A stretch of DNA of 26,841 nt from PFJX01 sp037442845 (GTDB lineage: Bacteria > Pseudomonadota > Gammaproteobacteria > Burkholderiales > Thiobacillaceae), in NCBI GenBank assembly GCA_037442845.1, contig JBBIPL010000020.1:1-26841 (forward strand). Reading direction: 5' to 3'. The position numbers and the translations under genes were made by a program. The first letter of the stretch is position 1. Every line of letters begins with the position of its first letter. Shown one piece after another: positions 1-8,756 of the stretch. The notes beneath the pieces were generated by a model. The model was not told the DNA's origin. It searched no databases and saw only the letters and a program-made list of their open reading frames with translations.

Positions 1-106
1 GACACGGCAATCCGGAAGCTAGACTCCCTGCAAAGATCGCCACGCGGAGTTTATGCCCGCAGGGCGCTCGATAAAACAAGCTTTATTGGATTTTGAAAGA
101 GGCTGC
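1..106 (+). other. Leader region before the EVE gene; possible 3' end of 6S RNA (ssrS)
   Basis: No convincing coding frame is seen here. A reading frame opening at 53 runs into the EVE gene, but its first 18 codons look unlike the family. In many proteobacteria the 6S RNA gene lies just upstream of an EVE-domain gene, and the first ~45 bases (GGCAATCCGGAAGCTAG and on) faintly resemble the closing-stem end of 6S RNA. The 5' part would lie outside the window, so the pairing cannot be tested. This is a guess from context. A purine-rich GAAAGAGG at 95-102 is the likely ribosome binding site for the gene at 107. Confidence 0.2.
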
Positions 107-562
<456 letters not shown>

Positions 563-563
563 G

Positions 564-1367
564 ATGGACCTGTTCCTGCTCGCCTACCTGGGCCTGGGCC
601 TGGCGGCCGGCTTCGTCGCCGGCCTCTTGGGGGTGGGCGGCGGCCTCATCATGGTGCCGGTGCTGACCTGGGCCTATGCGGCCCAGGGTTTCACCGCCGC
701 CTATAACATCCACCTGGCCCTGGGCACGTCGCTGGCCGTCATCGTGCTGACTTCGGTATCCAGCCTGCGCGCTCACCACGGCCACAGCGCGGTCGACTGG
801 GCGACGGTGCGGCGCATGGCGCCGGGCATCGTCGCCGGCGCCCTGGCCGGCAGCCTGGCCGCCGCCTGGCTGCCGGATGCGGGGCTGAAGCTGTTCTTCA
901 CCGTCTTCCTGTTTTATGCCGCCACCCAGATGCTGCTGGGCTTCAAGCCCAAGCCCGGCCACCCCATGCCCGGCTGGCCCGGCATGAGCCTGGCGGGCGG
1001 CGTCATCGGCGTGGTGTCGAGCTGGGTAGGCATCGGCGGCGGCACCCTGACGGTGCCTTTCCTGACCTGGTGCAACACCGACCTGCGCCGGGCCATCGGC
1101 ACTTCCGCGGCGGTGGGTTTTCCCATCGCCGTGGCGGGCAGCCTGGGCTACATCGCAGCGGGGCATGCCGTGGCGGGTTTGCCGGGGGGCAGTCTGGGCT
1201 TCGTCTACCTGCCCGCTCTCGCCGCCATCGCCGCCGGCAGTTGGCTGACCGCGCCCCTGGGCGCGCGCGCCACGCATCGCTGGCCGCTCGCGGTCATCAA
1301 GAAAATCTTCGCCGGCTTCCTGTACGTGCTGGGCGTACGAATGGCCTATGCCCTTCTGGCCGGGTGA
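564..1367 (+). CDS. TauE/SafE (TSUP) family membrane permease
   Basis: A 267-residue inner-membrane protein with about eight hydrophobic helices. It carries the two glycine-rich half-repeats of the sulfite exporter TauE/SafE family: AGLLGVGGGLIMVPVL near residue 18 and SSWVGIGGGTLTVPFL near residue 153. Members export sulfite, sulfoacetate or related organosulfur anions, though the substrate cannot be read from sequence. The start at 564 follows the EVE stop by one base, giving translational coupling; an in-frame extension back to 405 lies wholly within the EVE gene in another frame and is rejected. A sulfur-oxidising host would fit, but this is only suggestive. Confidence 0.9.
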   Translation: MDLFLLAYLGLGLAAGFVAGLLGVGGGLIMVPVLTWAYAAQGFTAAYNIHLALGTSLAVIVLTSVSSLRAHHGHSAVDWATVRRMAPGIVAGALAGSLAAAWLPDAGLKLFFTVFLFYAATQMLLGFKPKPGHPMPGWPGMSLAGGVIGVVSSWVGIGGGTLTVPFLTWCNTDLRRAIGTSAAVGFPIAVAGSLGYIAAGHAVAGLPGGSLGFVYLPALAAIAAGSWLTAPLGARATHRWPLAVIKKIFAGFLYVLGVRMAYALLAG

Positions 1368-1402
1368 ACGGCTAGTTTTCCAACTCTTGAAAGGAGACCA
1401 TC

Positions 1403-2131
1403 ATGCGTGCGCTATCCATGATCCTGGCCCTGCTGCTGGCCTTGCCGGCCCTGGCCGCCGACTACGCCCGCGAGAAGAAATGGGCGGACGAGGTGGTTCC
1501 CTCGGTATTGGTCGGCGATCCGGTCTGGCTGGAGTTGGCCAACGGCCGCAAGTACCTTGCCCTGTTCACCGAGGCGTCCGGCGCCAAGGCCGGCGTGATC
1601 GTGCTGCACGGCCTCGGCGTGCACCCGGACTGGGGCCTGATCGCGCCCTTGCGTCAGAATCTGCCCGACGCCGGCTATACCACGCTGTCCGTGCAGCTGC
1701 CCGTGCTGAAGGCCGACGCCAAGGGCGAGGACTACCCGCCCACCTTCGACGAGGCCGCCGAGCGCATCGGCGTCGCCCTGGAATTCCTGCGCGCCAAGGG
1801 TTACGCGAAGATCGTCGTGCTCAGCCACAGCCTGGGCAGCCGCATGGCCGACCGCTTCTTCGCCAAGCATGCCAAGGCGCCGGTGGCGGCCTGGGTCAGC
1901 ATCGGCGCGTCGGCCGCTCTGGAATACGGCAAGCTGCCCTTCCCGGTGCTGGATCTTTATGGTGAATACGACCTGCCCGGCGTGCTGCAGACCGCCAAGG
2001 CGCGAGGCCAGGGTCTGGCCGGCAAGGCGAAGTCATCCCAGGTGATGGCGCCCAAGGCCGACCATTTCTTCGAGGGCAAGGACAAGCTGCTGCTCGATCT
2101 GGTGCGGGACTACCTGGACAAAACCCTGTAG
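1403..2131 (+). CDS. Secreted DUF3530-like alpha/beta hydrolase
   Basis: A 242-residue protein with a clear cleavable signal peptide (MRALSMILALLLALPALAA), so it acts in the periplasm. The rest reads as an alpha/beta hydrolase of the DUF3530 type: VLHGLGVHPDW (oxyanion region), a nucleophile elbow SHSLGS in which the first elbow residue is Ser instead of Gly, LDLYGEYD for the acidic residue, and KADHFF for the catalytic His near the C terminus. AAAGGAGA at 1390-1397 is a strong ribosome binding site. It is 35 bases after the exporter gene and converges on pilU, whose stop lies 17 bases away. The substrate is unknown. Confidence 0.75.
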   Translation: MRALSMILALLLALPALAADYAREKKWADEVVPSVLVGDPVWLELANGRKYLALFTEASGAKAGVIVLHGLGVHPDWGLIAPLRQNLPDAGYTTLSVQLPVLKADAKGEDYPPTFDEAAERIGVALEFLRAKGYAKIVVLSHSLGSRMADRFFAKHAKAPVAAWVSIGASAALEYGKLPFPVLDLYGEYDLPGVLQTAKARGQGLAGKAKSSQVMAPKADHFFEGKDKLLLDLVRDYLDKTL

Positions 2132-2148
2132 GCCCGGCACGACTGGGG

Positions 2149-3276
2149 TCAGAGCAGGCCCACCTGATCGAGGCTGCCGGTGGGCGATTCCCCTTTGCTG
2201 TCACGCAGGTGCAGCTTGATTTTCAGGCGCAGGTCGTTGAACGAATCGGCATTGCGCAGGGCATCCTCGCCGCTGATGATGCCGATGCTGAACAGGTCGA
2301 ACAGGGACTGGTCGAAGGTCTGCATGCCGAGGTCGCGCGAGCGCGCCATGATGTCCTTGATCTCGTCCAGGCGGCCTTGCATGATGAGGTCGCTGATCAG
2401 CGGCGAATTCAGCAGGATTTCGGCGGCGGGGATGCGCCCCTTGCCGTCGGTACGCCGGATCAGGCGCTGCGAGACGATGGCGCGCAGGTTGAGGGACAGG
2501 TCCAGCAGCAACTGGTCGCGCCGCTCCTTGGCGAAGAAGCTGAGGATGCGGTCCAGGGCCTGGTTGGCGTTGTTGGCGTGGATGGTCGATAGGCACAGGT
2601 GTCCGGTCTCGGCGTAGGCCATCGCGTATTGCATGGTTTCGCGATCGCGGATCTCGCCGATCAGGATCACGTCCGGCGCCTGGCGCAGGGTGTTCTTCAG
2701 GGCAGATTCCCAATCGTCGGTGTCGATGCCCACTTCGCGCTGGGTGATGATGCTCTTGCCGTGGCTGTGCACGAACTCGATGGGATCCTCCACCGTGATG
2801 ATGTGATCCTGCGAATTCATGTTGCGGTGGCCGACCATCGCCGCCAGGGTGGTGGATTTGCCCGAGCCGGTGGCGCCGACCATGATCACCAGGCCGCGCG
2901 GCATCATGGCGATGTCCTTCAGGCCCGGCGGCAGGTGCAGGTCCTCAACCTTGGGAATGGTGGTGATGATGTGGCGGAAGACCACGCCGCAGCGCCCCTG
3001 CTGCACGAAGGCGTTGACGCGGAAGCGGCCGATCTCGGGCTGGTACAGGGCGAAGTTGGCCTCGTGGTGCTTCTCGTATTCGGCGAATTGCCGCTCGGTC
3101 ATCAGCGCCTTGGCGAACAGGGCCGTATCGGTGGGGGTCAGGCTTTGCTTGGAGATGGGCGAGACCTTGCCGTTGAGCTTGAGCGCCGGCGGAAATCCCG
3201 CGGTCAGGAACAGGTCGGAGGCCTTCTGGCTGACCATGTAGCGCAGCCACTCGTGAACTTTCGTCAGCGCGTCCAT
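2149..3276 (-). CDS. pilU: Type IV pilus retraction ATPase PilU
   Basis: A 375-residue hexameric secretion ATPase of the PilT/PilU group that works with PilT to retract type IV pili at the cytoplasmic base of the machine. Visible motifs are the Walker A GATGSGKST, the Asp box TVEDPIEFVH, the Walker B region PDVILIGEIRDRETM and the His box TGHLCLSTIHANN. The longer C-terminal tail beyond the PilT-like core and the position behind pilT distinguish it from PilT. The ATG at 3276 has a GGACGGA-like site upstream. The pilT stop is 19 bases upstream, so the two form an operon. It ends convergently with the hydrolase gene. Confidence 0.94.
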   Translation of the reverse strand: MDALTKVHEWLRYMVSQKASDLFLTAGFPPALKLNGKVSPISKQSLTPTDTALFAKALMTERQFAEYEKHHEANFALYQPEIGRFRVNAFVQQGRCGVVFRHIITTIPKVEDLHLPPGLKDIAMMPRGLVIMVGATGSGKSTTLAAMVGHRNMNSQDHIITVEDPIEFVHSHGKSIITQREVGIDTDDWESALKNTLRQAPDVILIGEIRDRETMQYAMAYAETGHLCLSTIHANNANQALDRILSFFAKERRDQLLLDLSLNLRAIVSQRLIRRTDGKGRIPAAEILLNSPLISDLIMQGRLDEIKDIMARSRDLGMQTFDQSLFDLFSIGIISGEDALRNADSFNDLRLKIKLHLRDSKGESPTGSLDQVGLL

Positions 3277-3295
3277 ATATCCGTCCGCTTTTCGG

Positions 3296-4336
3296 TTACT
3301 GGAACATGTCCTTGTTGGCGGCGACGGCGCGCGCGTCGTTGATGTCGATGACGTTCCTGCGCACCATTTCCATCAGGCCCTGATCCAGGGTCTGCATGCC
3401 CAGGGATTGCCCGGTCTGGATGGAGGAATACATCTGCGCCACCTTGGCCTCGCGGATCAGGTTGCGGATGGCCGGCGTGCCCAGCATGATCTCGTGCACC
3501 GCCACGCGGCCGCTGCCGTCCTTGCGCTTCAACAGGGTCTGGGAAATGACGGCGCGCAGGGACTCGGACAACATGGCGCGCACCATTTCCTTCTCCGCCG
3601 CGGGAAACACGTCGATGATCCGGTCGATGGTCTTGGCCGCCGAGGAGGTGTGCAGGGTGGCGAACACCAGGTGACCCGTTTCCGCCGCCGTCAGGGCGAG
3701 GCGGATGGTTTCCAGGTCGCGCATTTCGCCCACCAGGATCACGTCCGGATCCTCGCGCAAAGCCGAGCGCAGCGCCTCGGCGAAGCCGTGGGAATGGGGA
3801 CCGATCTCGCGCTGGTTGACCAGGCAGCGCTTGCTCTTGTGCACGAATTCGATGGGATCCTCGATGGTGAGGATGTGGCCGTACTGGTTCTCGTTGACGT
3901 AATCCACCATGGCCGCCAGGGTGGTGGACTTGCCCGAGCCCGTCGGCCCGGTGACGATGACGATGCCGCGCGGGGTGTCGGAGATCTCCTTGAAAATCTT
4001 CGGCGCTTCCAGTTGTTCGAGGGTCAGCACCATGCTGGGAATGGTCCGGAACACGGCGCCGGCGCCGCGCTCCTGGTTGAAGGCGTTGACCCGGAAGCGG
4101 GCCACGTCGCGCAATTCGAAGGAGAAGTCCAGCTCCAGGTGTTCCTCGTAGCCCTTGCGCTGGGCGTCGCTCATGATGTCATAGATCATGGCGCGGACTT
4201 CCTGGTTGTTCAGGGGAGGGACATTGATGCGGCGGATGTCGCCATGCACCCGGATCATGGGCGGCAGACCGGCGGACAGGTGCAGATCGGAGGCCTTGTT
4301 CTTCACCGAGAAGGCAAGGAGCTCGGAAATTTCCAT
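3296..4336 (-). CDS. pilT: Type IV pilus twitching motility ATPase PilT
   Basis: A 346-residue retraction ATPase, the usual PilT length. Motifs in order are the N-terminal DLHLSAGLPPMIRVHG segment, Walker A GPTGSGKST at about residues 128-136, Asp box TIEDPIEF, Walker B DPDVILVGEMRDLET, His box TGHLVFATLHT, and the C-terminal tail with LGMQTLDQGL. AGGGA precedes the ATG at 4336. It is divergent from yggS with only 44 bases between the start codons, the classic proteobacterial arrangement. Followed by pilU, it indicates that the organism can twitch; no pilin genes are in the window. Confidence 0.96.
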   Translation of the reverse strand: MEISELLAFSVKNKASDLHLSAGLPPMIRVHGDIRRINVPPLNNQEVRAMIYDIMSDAQRKGYEEHLELDFSFELRDVARFRVNAFNQERGAGAVFRTIPSMVLTLEQLEAPKIFKEISDTPRGIVIVTGPTGSGKSTTLAAMVDYVNENQYGHILTIEDPIEFVHKSKRCLVNQREIGPHSHGFAEALRSALREDPDVILVGEMRDLETIRLALTAAETGHLVFATLHTSSAAKTIDRIIDVFPAAEKEMVRAMLSESLRAVISQTLLKRKDGSGRVAVHEIMLGTPAIRNLIREAKVAQMYSSIQTGQSLGMQTLDQGLMEMVRRNVIDINDARAVAANKDMFQ

Positions 4337-4377
4337 TATAATTCCCTGAGTTACGTGATTTTCCGAGGGAGCGCGGC

Positions 4378-4407
4378 ATTATGGGCGCAATCGCCGCAGC
4401 CTTGCAA
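4378..4407 (-). promoter_or_regulatory. Candidate sigma-70 promoter for pilT-pilU
   Basis: On the minus strand TTGCAA (4402-4407) is followed after 18 bases by CATAAT (4378-4383), which would start a transcript about 35 bases before the pilT ATG. The elements lie inside the start of yggS, so the two divergent transcription units would share DNA. On the plus strand an exact TATAAT at 4337-4342 could be the -10 of yggS but has no recognisable -35. Both are pattern matches only. Confidence 0.35.
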
Positions 4408-5085
4408 GCTTGCGCGACGCGCATAGAAACCGCCTGTGCCGCCTCGGGTCGTGATGCGCATTGTGCCCGTCTGCTGGCGGTTAGCAAGACCTTCCCGGCG
4501 AACGCCATCCGCGAGGCGCATGCAGCCGGACAGCTCGCCTTCGGCGAGAGCTACGTGCAGGAAGCCCTGGCGAAACTGGCGGTTCTCGCCGACCTCCCCC
4601 TCGAGTGGCACTTCATCGGCCCCCTGCAAAGCAACAAGAGTCGCGCCGTCGCCGAACACTTTGCCTGGGTGCATAGCCTGGAGACCGAAAAAATCGCGCG
4701 CCGCCTGTCGGAACAGCGGCCACCCCAGCTGCCGGCCCTCAATGTCTGCATCCAGGTCAACGTCAGCGGCGAAGCCAGCAAACATGGCGTCGCGCCCGAC
4801 CAGGCCGTGCGCATGGCGAGCGCGGTGGCGGCCATGCCCGGCCTTCGCGTGCGCGGCTTCATGACCATCCCGGAAGCGACGCCGGACCTGGCGGCGCGGC
4901 GCGCCCGCTTCCGCCAGCTCGCCGGACTGTACGAGCGGGCGCGCGCCTTGGGCCTGCCCCTCGACACCCTGTCCATGGGCATGTCGGCCGACCTGGAGGA
5001 CGCCATCCTGGAAGGTGCGACAATGGTGCGCGTGGGCACGGCGATCTTCGGCGCCCGCGACCTCGGCAAGGAAAGGACAGCATGA
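4381..5085 (+). CDS. yggS: PLP homeostasis protein YggS/PROSC
   Basis: A 234-residue single-domain protein with an alanine-racemase-like TIM barrel that binds pyridoxal phosphate and keeps free PLP and amino-acid pools in balance, without known enzymatic turnover. The PLP lysine is K36 in LLAVSKTFP; FGESYVQEA, WHFIGPLQSNK, QVNVSGEASKHG and the C-terminal SMGMSADLEDAI...VRVGTAIFG are all conserved. GAGGGAG upstream supports the ATG at 4381. It starts the run yggS-proC-yggT-yggU and its last bases overlap proC as ATGA. Confidence 0.95.
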   Translation: MGAIAAALQACATRIETACAASGRDAHCARLLAVSKTFPANAIREAHAAGQLAFGESYVQEALAKLAVLADLPLEWHFIGPLQSNKSRAVAEHFAWVHSLETEKIARRLSEQRPPQLPALNVCIQVNVSGEASKHGVAPDQAVRMASAVAAMPGLRVRGFMTIPEATPDLAARRARFRQLAGLYERARALGLPLDTLSMGMSADLEDAILEGATMVRVGTAIFGARDLGKERTA

Positions 5086-5891
5086 ATCTGGGCTTCATCG
5101 GTGGCGGCAACATGGCCGCCGCGCTCATCGGCGGCTTGTTGCGCAAGGGCTACGCGGCGGAAACCATGCGCGTCGCCGAACCGCTCGCCGCGCGGCGCGC
5201 ATGGCTGGCGTCGGAGTTCGGCGTGGCGGTGGAAGAGAACGCGGCCGAGACCCTCGGTGCCGACGTCATCCTGCTGGCGGTCAAGCCCCAGCAGCTGGCG
5301 ACGGTGCTGCGCGCCCTGCCCGCCCCGGCGCCTGAGCAATTGGTACTGTCCATCGCCGCCGGGGTGCGTGCCGGCGACATCGCCCGCTGGCTCGGCGGAC
5401 ACCCCTCGGTGGTGCGCGCCATGCCGAACACGCCGGCCCTGGTGGGCGCCGGCGTCACCGGACTGTACGCCCTGCCCGGGGTCAACGCGCCGCAGAAAGA
5501 CTGGGCGGAACAGGTCCTGTCGGCGGTCGGCGAGGTGCTCTGGGTGGACGACGAGGGCCTGATCGACGCCGTCACCGCGATTTCCGGCAGCGGCCCCGCC
5601 TACGTGTTCTATTTCATGGAGGCTCTAGAACAGGCCGCCCTGGCGCTGGGACTGCAAGCCGCCGACGCGCGCCGACTCAGCCTGCATACCTTTTTCGGCG
5701 CCGCCGCCCTGGCCTTGCAGGACGCCTCTTCCCCGGCCGAGTTGCGGGCGAAGGTCACCTCCAAGGGCGGCACCACCGAGCGTGGTCTGCGCGCCTTGGA
5801 GGCAGCCGGCGTGGCCGACGCCATACTCAGTGCGGCGCGCGCCGCCGCCGCGCGCGCCGGCGAATTGGGCGACCTGCTGGGACGCGAGTGA
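5082..5891 (+). CDS. proC: Pyrroline-5-carboxylate reductase
   Basis: A 269-residue NAD(P)H-dependent reductase that converts pyrroline-5-carboxylate to proline in the cytoplasm. The Rossmann motif GFIGGGNMAAALIGG lies at residues 4-18; RAMPNTPALVGAGVTG, the substrate-site ISGSGPAYVFYFMEAL and the C-terminal VTSKGGTTERGLRAL are diagnostic. The ATG overlaps the yggS stop by four bases and the stop overlaps the yggT start by one. The proline pathway enzyme proA is also in the window, about 18 kb away in another operon. Confidence 0.97.
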   Translation: MNLGFIGGGNMAAALIGGLLRKGYAAETMRVAEPLAARRAWLASEFGVAVEENAAETLGADVILLAVKPQQLATVLRALPAPAPEQLVLSIAAGVRAGDIARWLGGHPSVVRAMPNTPALVGAGVTGLYALPGVNAPQKDWAEQVLSAVGEVLWVDDEGLIDAVTAISGSGPAYVFYFMEALEQAALALGLQAADARRLSLHTFFGAAALALQDASSPAELRAKVTSKGGTTERGLRALEAAGVADAILSAARAAAARAGELGDLLGRE

Positions 5892-6469
5892 TGTTCGCCG
5901 ACGCCTTCCAGTTCCTCCTGCGCACCGCCTTCGATCTGCTGGCCTGCGCCTTCTTCATGCGCTTCTGGATGCAATGGGCGCGCGTGCCCTTCCGCAATCC
6001 CTTCGCCCAGTTCCTGATCAAGGTGACGGATTTCGCGGTGCGTCCGGCGCGCCGTCTCATCCCCGGCCTGTTCGGCCTGGACCTGGCCAGCCTATTGCTG
6101 TTCTTCATGGCCGAATTGCTCATGGTGCTGGGGGTGCACTGGATCACGGGCTACCCTTTCGCCCTCGCCGGGCTCGACGTGCTGCCGGGCTTCCTGCTTC
6201 TGGCTGTGGCATCCGCCCTGCGGCTGGCCTTCTATCTGCTTATCGGTTTCGTGCTGATCCAGGCGGTGATTTCCTGGATCAATCCGTTCTCGCCCATGGC
6301 GCCGGTGTTCTACGCCCTGTCCCGCCCGGTCCTGGCGCCTTTCCAGAAGATCATCCCGTCCATCAGCGGCGTCGACCTGTCCCCGCTGGCGGCCATCATC
6401 CTCATCCAGTTGGTGCTGATCTCGCCGGTTTCCGCCCTGGAACAGTTCGCCGCCGGCATGGTGCGATGA
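5891..6469 (+). CDS. yggT: YggT family membrane protein
   Basis: A 192-residue inner-membrane protein made of two YGGT repeats, each with a helix hairpin, as in most proteobacterial YggT. Repeat signatures are FFMRFWMQWARVPFRNPFAQ in the first half and LIQAVISWINPFSPM followed by LSRPVLAPFQKIIP in the second. The TGATG overlap with proC favours the ATG at 5891; a GTG one codon earlier is possible. The family has been linked to osmotic tolerance and to membrane-protein positioning, but its biochemical role is not settled. Confidence 0.93.
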   Translation: MFADAFQFLLRTAFDLLACAFFMRFWMQWARVPFRNPFAQFLIKVTDFAVRPARRLIPGLFGLDLASLLLFFMAELLMVLGVHWITGYPFALAGLDVLPGFLLLAVASALRLAFYLLIGFVLIQAVISWINPFSPMAPVFYALSRPVLAPFQKIIPSISGVDLSPLAAIILIQLVLISPVSALEQFAAGMVR

Positions 6470-6759
6470 ACGACTGCCCGCGCCCGGTCGGCGACGGCGT
6501 TGAGATCATCCCGCACATCCAGCCCGGGGCCTGCCGCGCCGAGATCGTCGGCCCGCGCGGCGACGCCCTCAAGGTTCGTATCGCCGCGCGGGCGGTGGAG
6601 GGAGCCGCCAACGAGGCATGGCTGGAATTCCTCGCGCGGTGTCTTGGCTTGCGCCGGAGAGCGGTTAGAATCGTGCGTGGCGAACAATCACGCGACAAGG
6701 CAGTATGGGCCGCTATCGGCCCGGATGCGGCGATGCGGCGACTCATGGGGACAACTTGA
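6466..6759 (+). CDS. yggU: YggU/DUF167 family small protein
   Basis: A 97-residue DUF167 protein, the usual partner downstream of yggT. The conserved core is seen in IIPHIQPGACRAEIVGP, LKVRIAARAVEGAANEAWLEFLA and VRIVRGEQSRDKAV, the last matching the family's G-x-x-S-R-x-K motif. The start overlaps the yggT stop (ATGA) and the stop overlaps the start of the GTPase gene (TGATG), so this is one translationally coupled unit. Function is unknown; the structure is a small alpha/beta fold. The identification rests on motifs and order. Confidence 0.92.
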   Translation: MNDCPRPVGDGVEIIPHIQPGACRAEIVGPRGDALKVRIAARAVEGAANEAWLEFLARCLGLRRRAVRIVRGEQSRDKAVWAAIGPDAAMRRLMGTT

Positions 6760-8732
6760 TGAATTATGGTCTGGAAAGCGGCATCACCCGGTTCAAGAAC
6801 CGGCGTGACCGGCTTGTGAAGGTGGTCACAGCCTACAAGGAATGGCTGGAGCATCACACCGAGGCCGAGCCGGAACAACTGCTGCGCCTCTACGACCTGA
6901 CCGAGAACCTGAAGCGGGACCGGCTCATGGTGGCCTTCGTCGCCGAGTTCAGCCGCGGCAAGACCGAGCTCATCAACGCCCTGTTCTTCTCCGACTTCAA
7001 GCAGCGCCTGCTCCCCTCGGACGCCGGCCGCACCACCATGTGCCCCACCGAGATTTACTTCGACGCGGGCAGCGAACCTTACATCCGCCTGCTGCCCATC
7101 GAGACCCGCTTCCGCGACGACAGCATCAACGCGCTGAAGCGGCTGCCGGTGGAGTGGAGCACCATCAAGCTGGAGGTCACCGACCCCAACGCCATGGTCA
7201 CCGCCATGCGCAAGCTGGCGGAAACCAAGATCGTCTTCAAGGTGGAGGCGCGCGCCCTCGGGCTGTGGGACGAGAACGACCCCAACCTGGGCTACATGGT
7301 GAAGGACCAGGATCGCGTCGAGATTCCGGCCTGGCGCTACGCCATGATCAACTACCCGCATCCGCTGCTCGAATCGGGCCTGGCCATCCTCGACACGCCG
7401 GGCCTCAACGCCATGGGCGCGGAACCGGAACTGACCATTTCCGCCATCCCCAACGCCCACGCCCTGCTCTTCCTGCTGGCGACCGACACCGGCGTGACGC
7501 AGTCCGACTACGAAATCTGGAACAAGTGGGTATCCAAGCACGCCAGCCAGCACTACGCCGTGCTGAACAAGATCGACATGCTGTGGGACGACCTCAAGAC
7601 CGATGAGGAGATCGGCCGCACCATCCAGCGCCAGATCGAGTCCACCGCCGCCCAGCTCAACATCACACCGGCCAGCGTCATGGCCATTTCCGCGCAGAAG
7701 GCCCTGGTCGGCAAGATCCGCGGCGACCAGGATCTGCTCAAGCGCTCCGGCATCCAGGCCCTGGAAGTCATGCTGGCGCGGGAAATCATCCCCTCGCGCG
7801 AGAAGATCATGCGCGAATCGGTGGTGCGCGAGGTCGGTCCGCTGCTCAACGAAGCGCGGGAAACCGCACACAACCGCATCCAGGCCATGCGCCAGAACCT
7901 GCTCGACCTGCAGGCGCTGTCCGGCAAGAACCAGCAGATCGTCGGCCAGATGCGCGAAAAGATGCTGCACGACAAGCAGGTCTACGACGAAACCACGCGC
8001 AACTTCAACGTCACCCGCAAGGTGGTGGCGCAGCAGGGCTGGGAATTGCTGGCGCGTCTGGACGACGACCGCATGGACAAGATCATCGAGGAATCGATGA
8101 TGGCGATCAACGACAGCTGGACCACCGCCGGCCTGATCAAGGGCATGCAGTTGCTGATCCGGCGCATGGGCGCCGAATTCGACTTTGCCAACCAGCAGTG
8201 CGGCGGCATCAAACAACTGCTCAATTCGGCCTATCAGCGCTTCCATGAAGTCCACGGCATGGAACGCATGGACCCGCCCAATCTGGAGCTCTCCCGCTAT
8301 CGCGCCCGCCTCGACGAGCTCATGGTGAACACCCAGGAGTTCTGCGCCGACCCGCTGAACATCATGCTGGAAAAGCGCTTCATGGTGAAAAAGTTCTACA
8401 TCGCCCTGGTCACGCAGGCCCGCATCCTGTTCCAGCAGGTGCGCATCGAGGCGGAAACCTGGCTGCGCCTGACGCTGGATCCCATCGTCGTGCGCATCAC
8501 CGAACACAAGGCGCAGCTCGAGCATCGCCTGGAGAACCTCAACAAGGTGCACGCCAACCTGGGTTCCATCCAGGAACGCAGCGCCGCCGTCAGCCGCGAC
8601 ATGGTCAAGATCAAGGTGCAGGTCGAGCAGATCGAGGAAATCGCCAAGGAATTCTCTCTGCTCACGGGCATCGCCATGCGCCCCATGGGCGAGCCGCAGG
8701 AAACCGGCGCCGCCGCGCCCGCCTCCGTCTGA
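6759..8732 (+). CDS. Dynamin-like large GTPase
   Basis: A 657-residue protein with an N-terminal dynamin-type GTPase domain. The P-loop is AEFSRGKTEL (A62 to T69), with Ala where the first Gly of GxxxxGKT usually stands; RTTMCPTE is the switch I region, LDTPGLN near residue 212 is G3, and LNKIDML near residue 269 is G4. From about residue 350 it becomes a long, mainly helical Glu/Arg/Gln-rich region with coiled-coil character, ending in a low-complexity Ala-rich tail. No transmembrane helix is obvious. The ATG at 6759 overlaps the yggU stop; an ATG at 6705 lies inside yggU and is rejected. Bacterial dynamins remodel membranes, often as pairs, but no second copy is here. Cargo or partner is unknown; the link to YggT is only by position. 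Confidence 0.85.
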   Translation: MNYGLESGITRFKNRRDRLVKVVTAYKEWLEHHTEAEPEQLLRLYDLTENLKRDRLMVAFVAEFSRGKTELINALFFSDFKQRLLPSDAGRTTMCPTEIYFDAGSEPYIRLLPIETRFRDDSINALKRLPVEWSTIKLEVTDPNAMVTAMRKLAETKIVFKVEARALGLWDENDPNLGYMVKDQDRVEIPAWRYAMINYPHPLLESGLAILDTPGLNAMGAEPELTISAIPNAHALLFLLATDTGVTQSDYEIWNKWVSKHASQHYAVLNKIDMLWDDLKTDEEIGRTIQRQIESTAAQLNITPASVMAISAQKALVGKIRGDQDLLKRSGIQALEVMLAREIIPSREKIMRESVVREVGPLLNEARETAHNRIQAMRQNLLDLQALSGKNQQIVGQMREKMLHDKQVYDETTRNFNVTRKVVAQQGWELLARLDDDRMDKIIEESMMAINDSWTTAGLIKGMQLLIRRMGAEFDFANQQCGGIKQLLNSAYQRFHEVHGMERMDPPNLELSRYRARLDELMVNTQEFCADPLNIMLEKRFMVKKFYIALVTQARILFQQVRIEAETWLRLTLDPIVVRITEHKAQLEHRLENLNKVHANLGSIQERSAAVSRDMVKIKVQVEQIEEIAKEFSLLTGIAMRPMGEPQETGAAAPASV

Positions 8733-8756
8733 CTTCAGCGTCCCGCGGGGCCGCGC

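Noticed and set aside
53..106. Earlier start for the EVE gene
   Set aside because: The 18 added residues match nothing in the family, and the ATG at 107 has its own ribosome binding site.
6402..8552. 716-codon open frame on the minus strand
   Set aside because: It is antisense to the dynamin-like GTPase and yggU, has His/Val/Gln-rich shadow composition and no recognisable domain; high GC lowers stop frequency.
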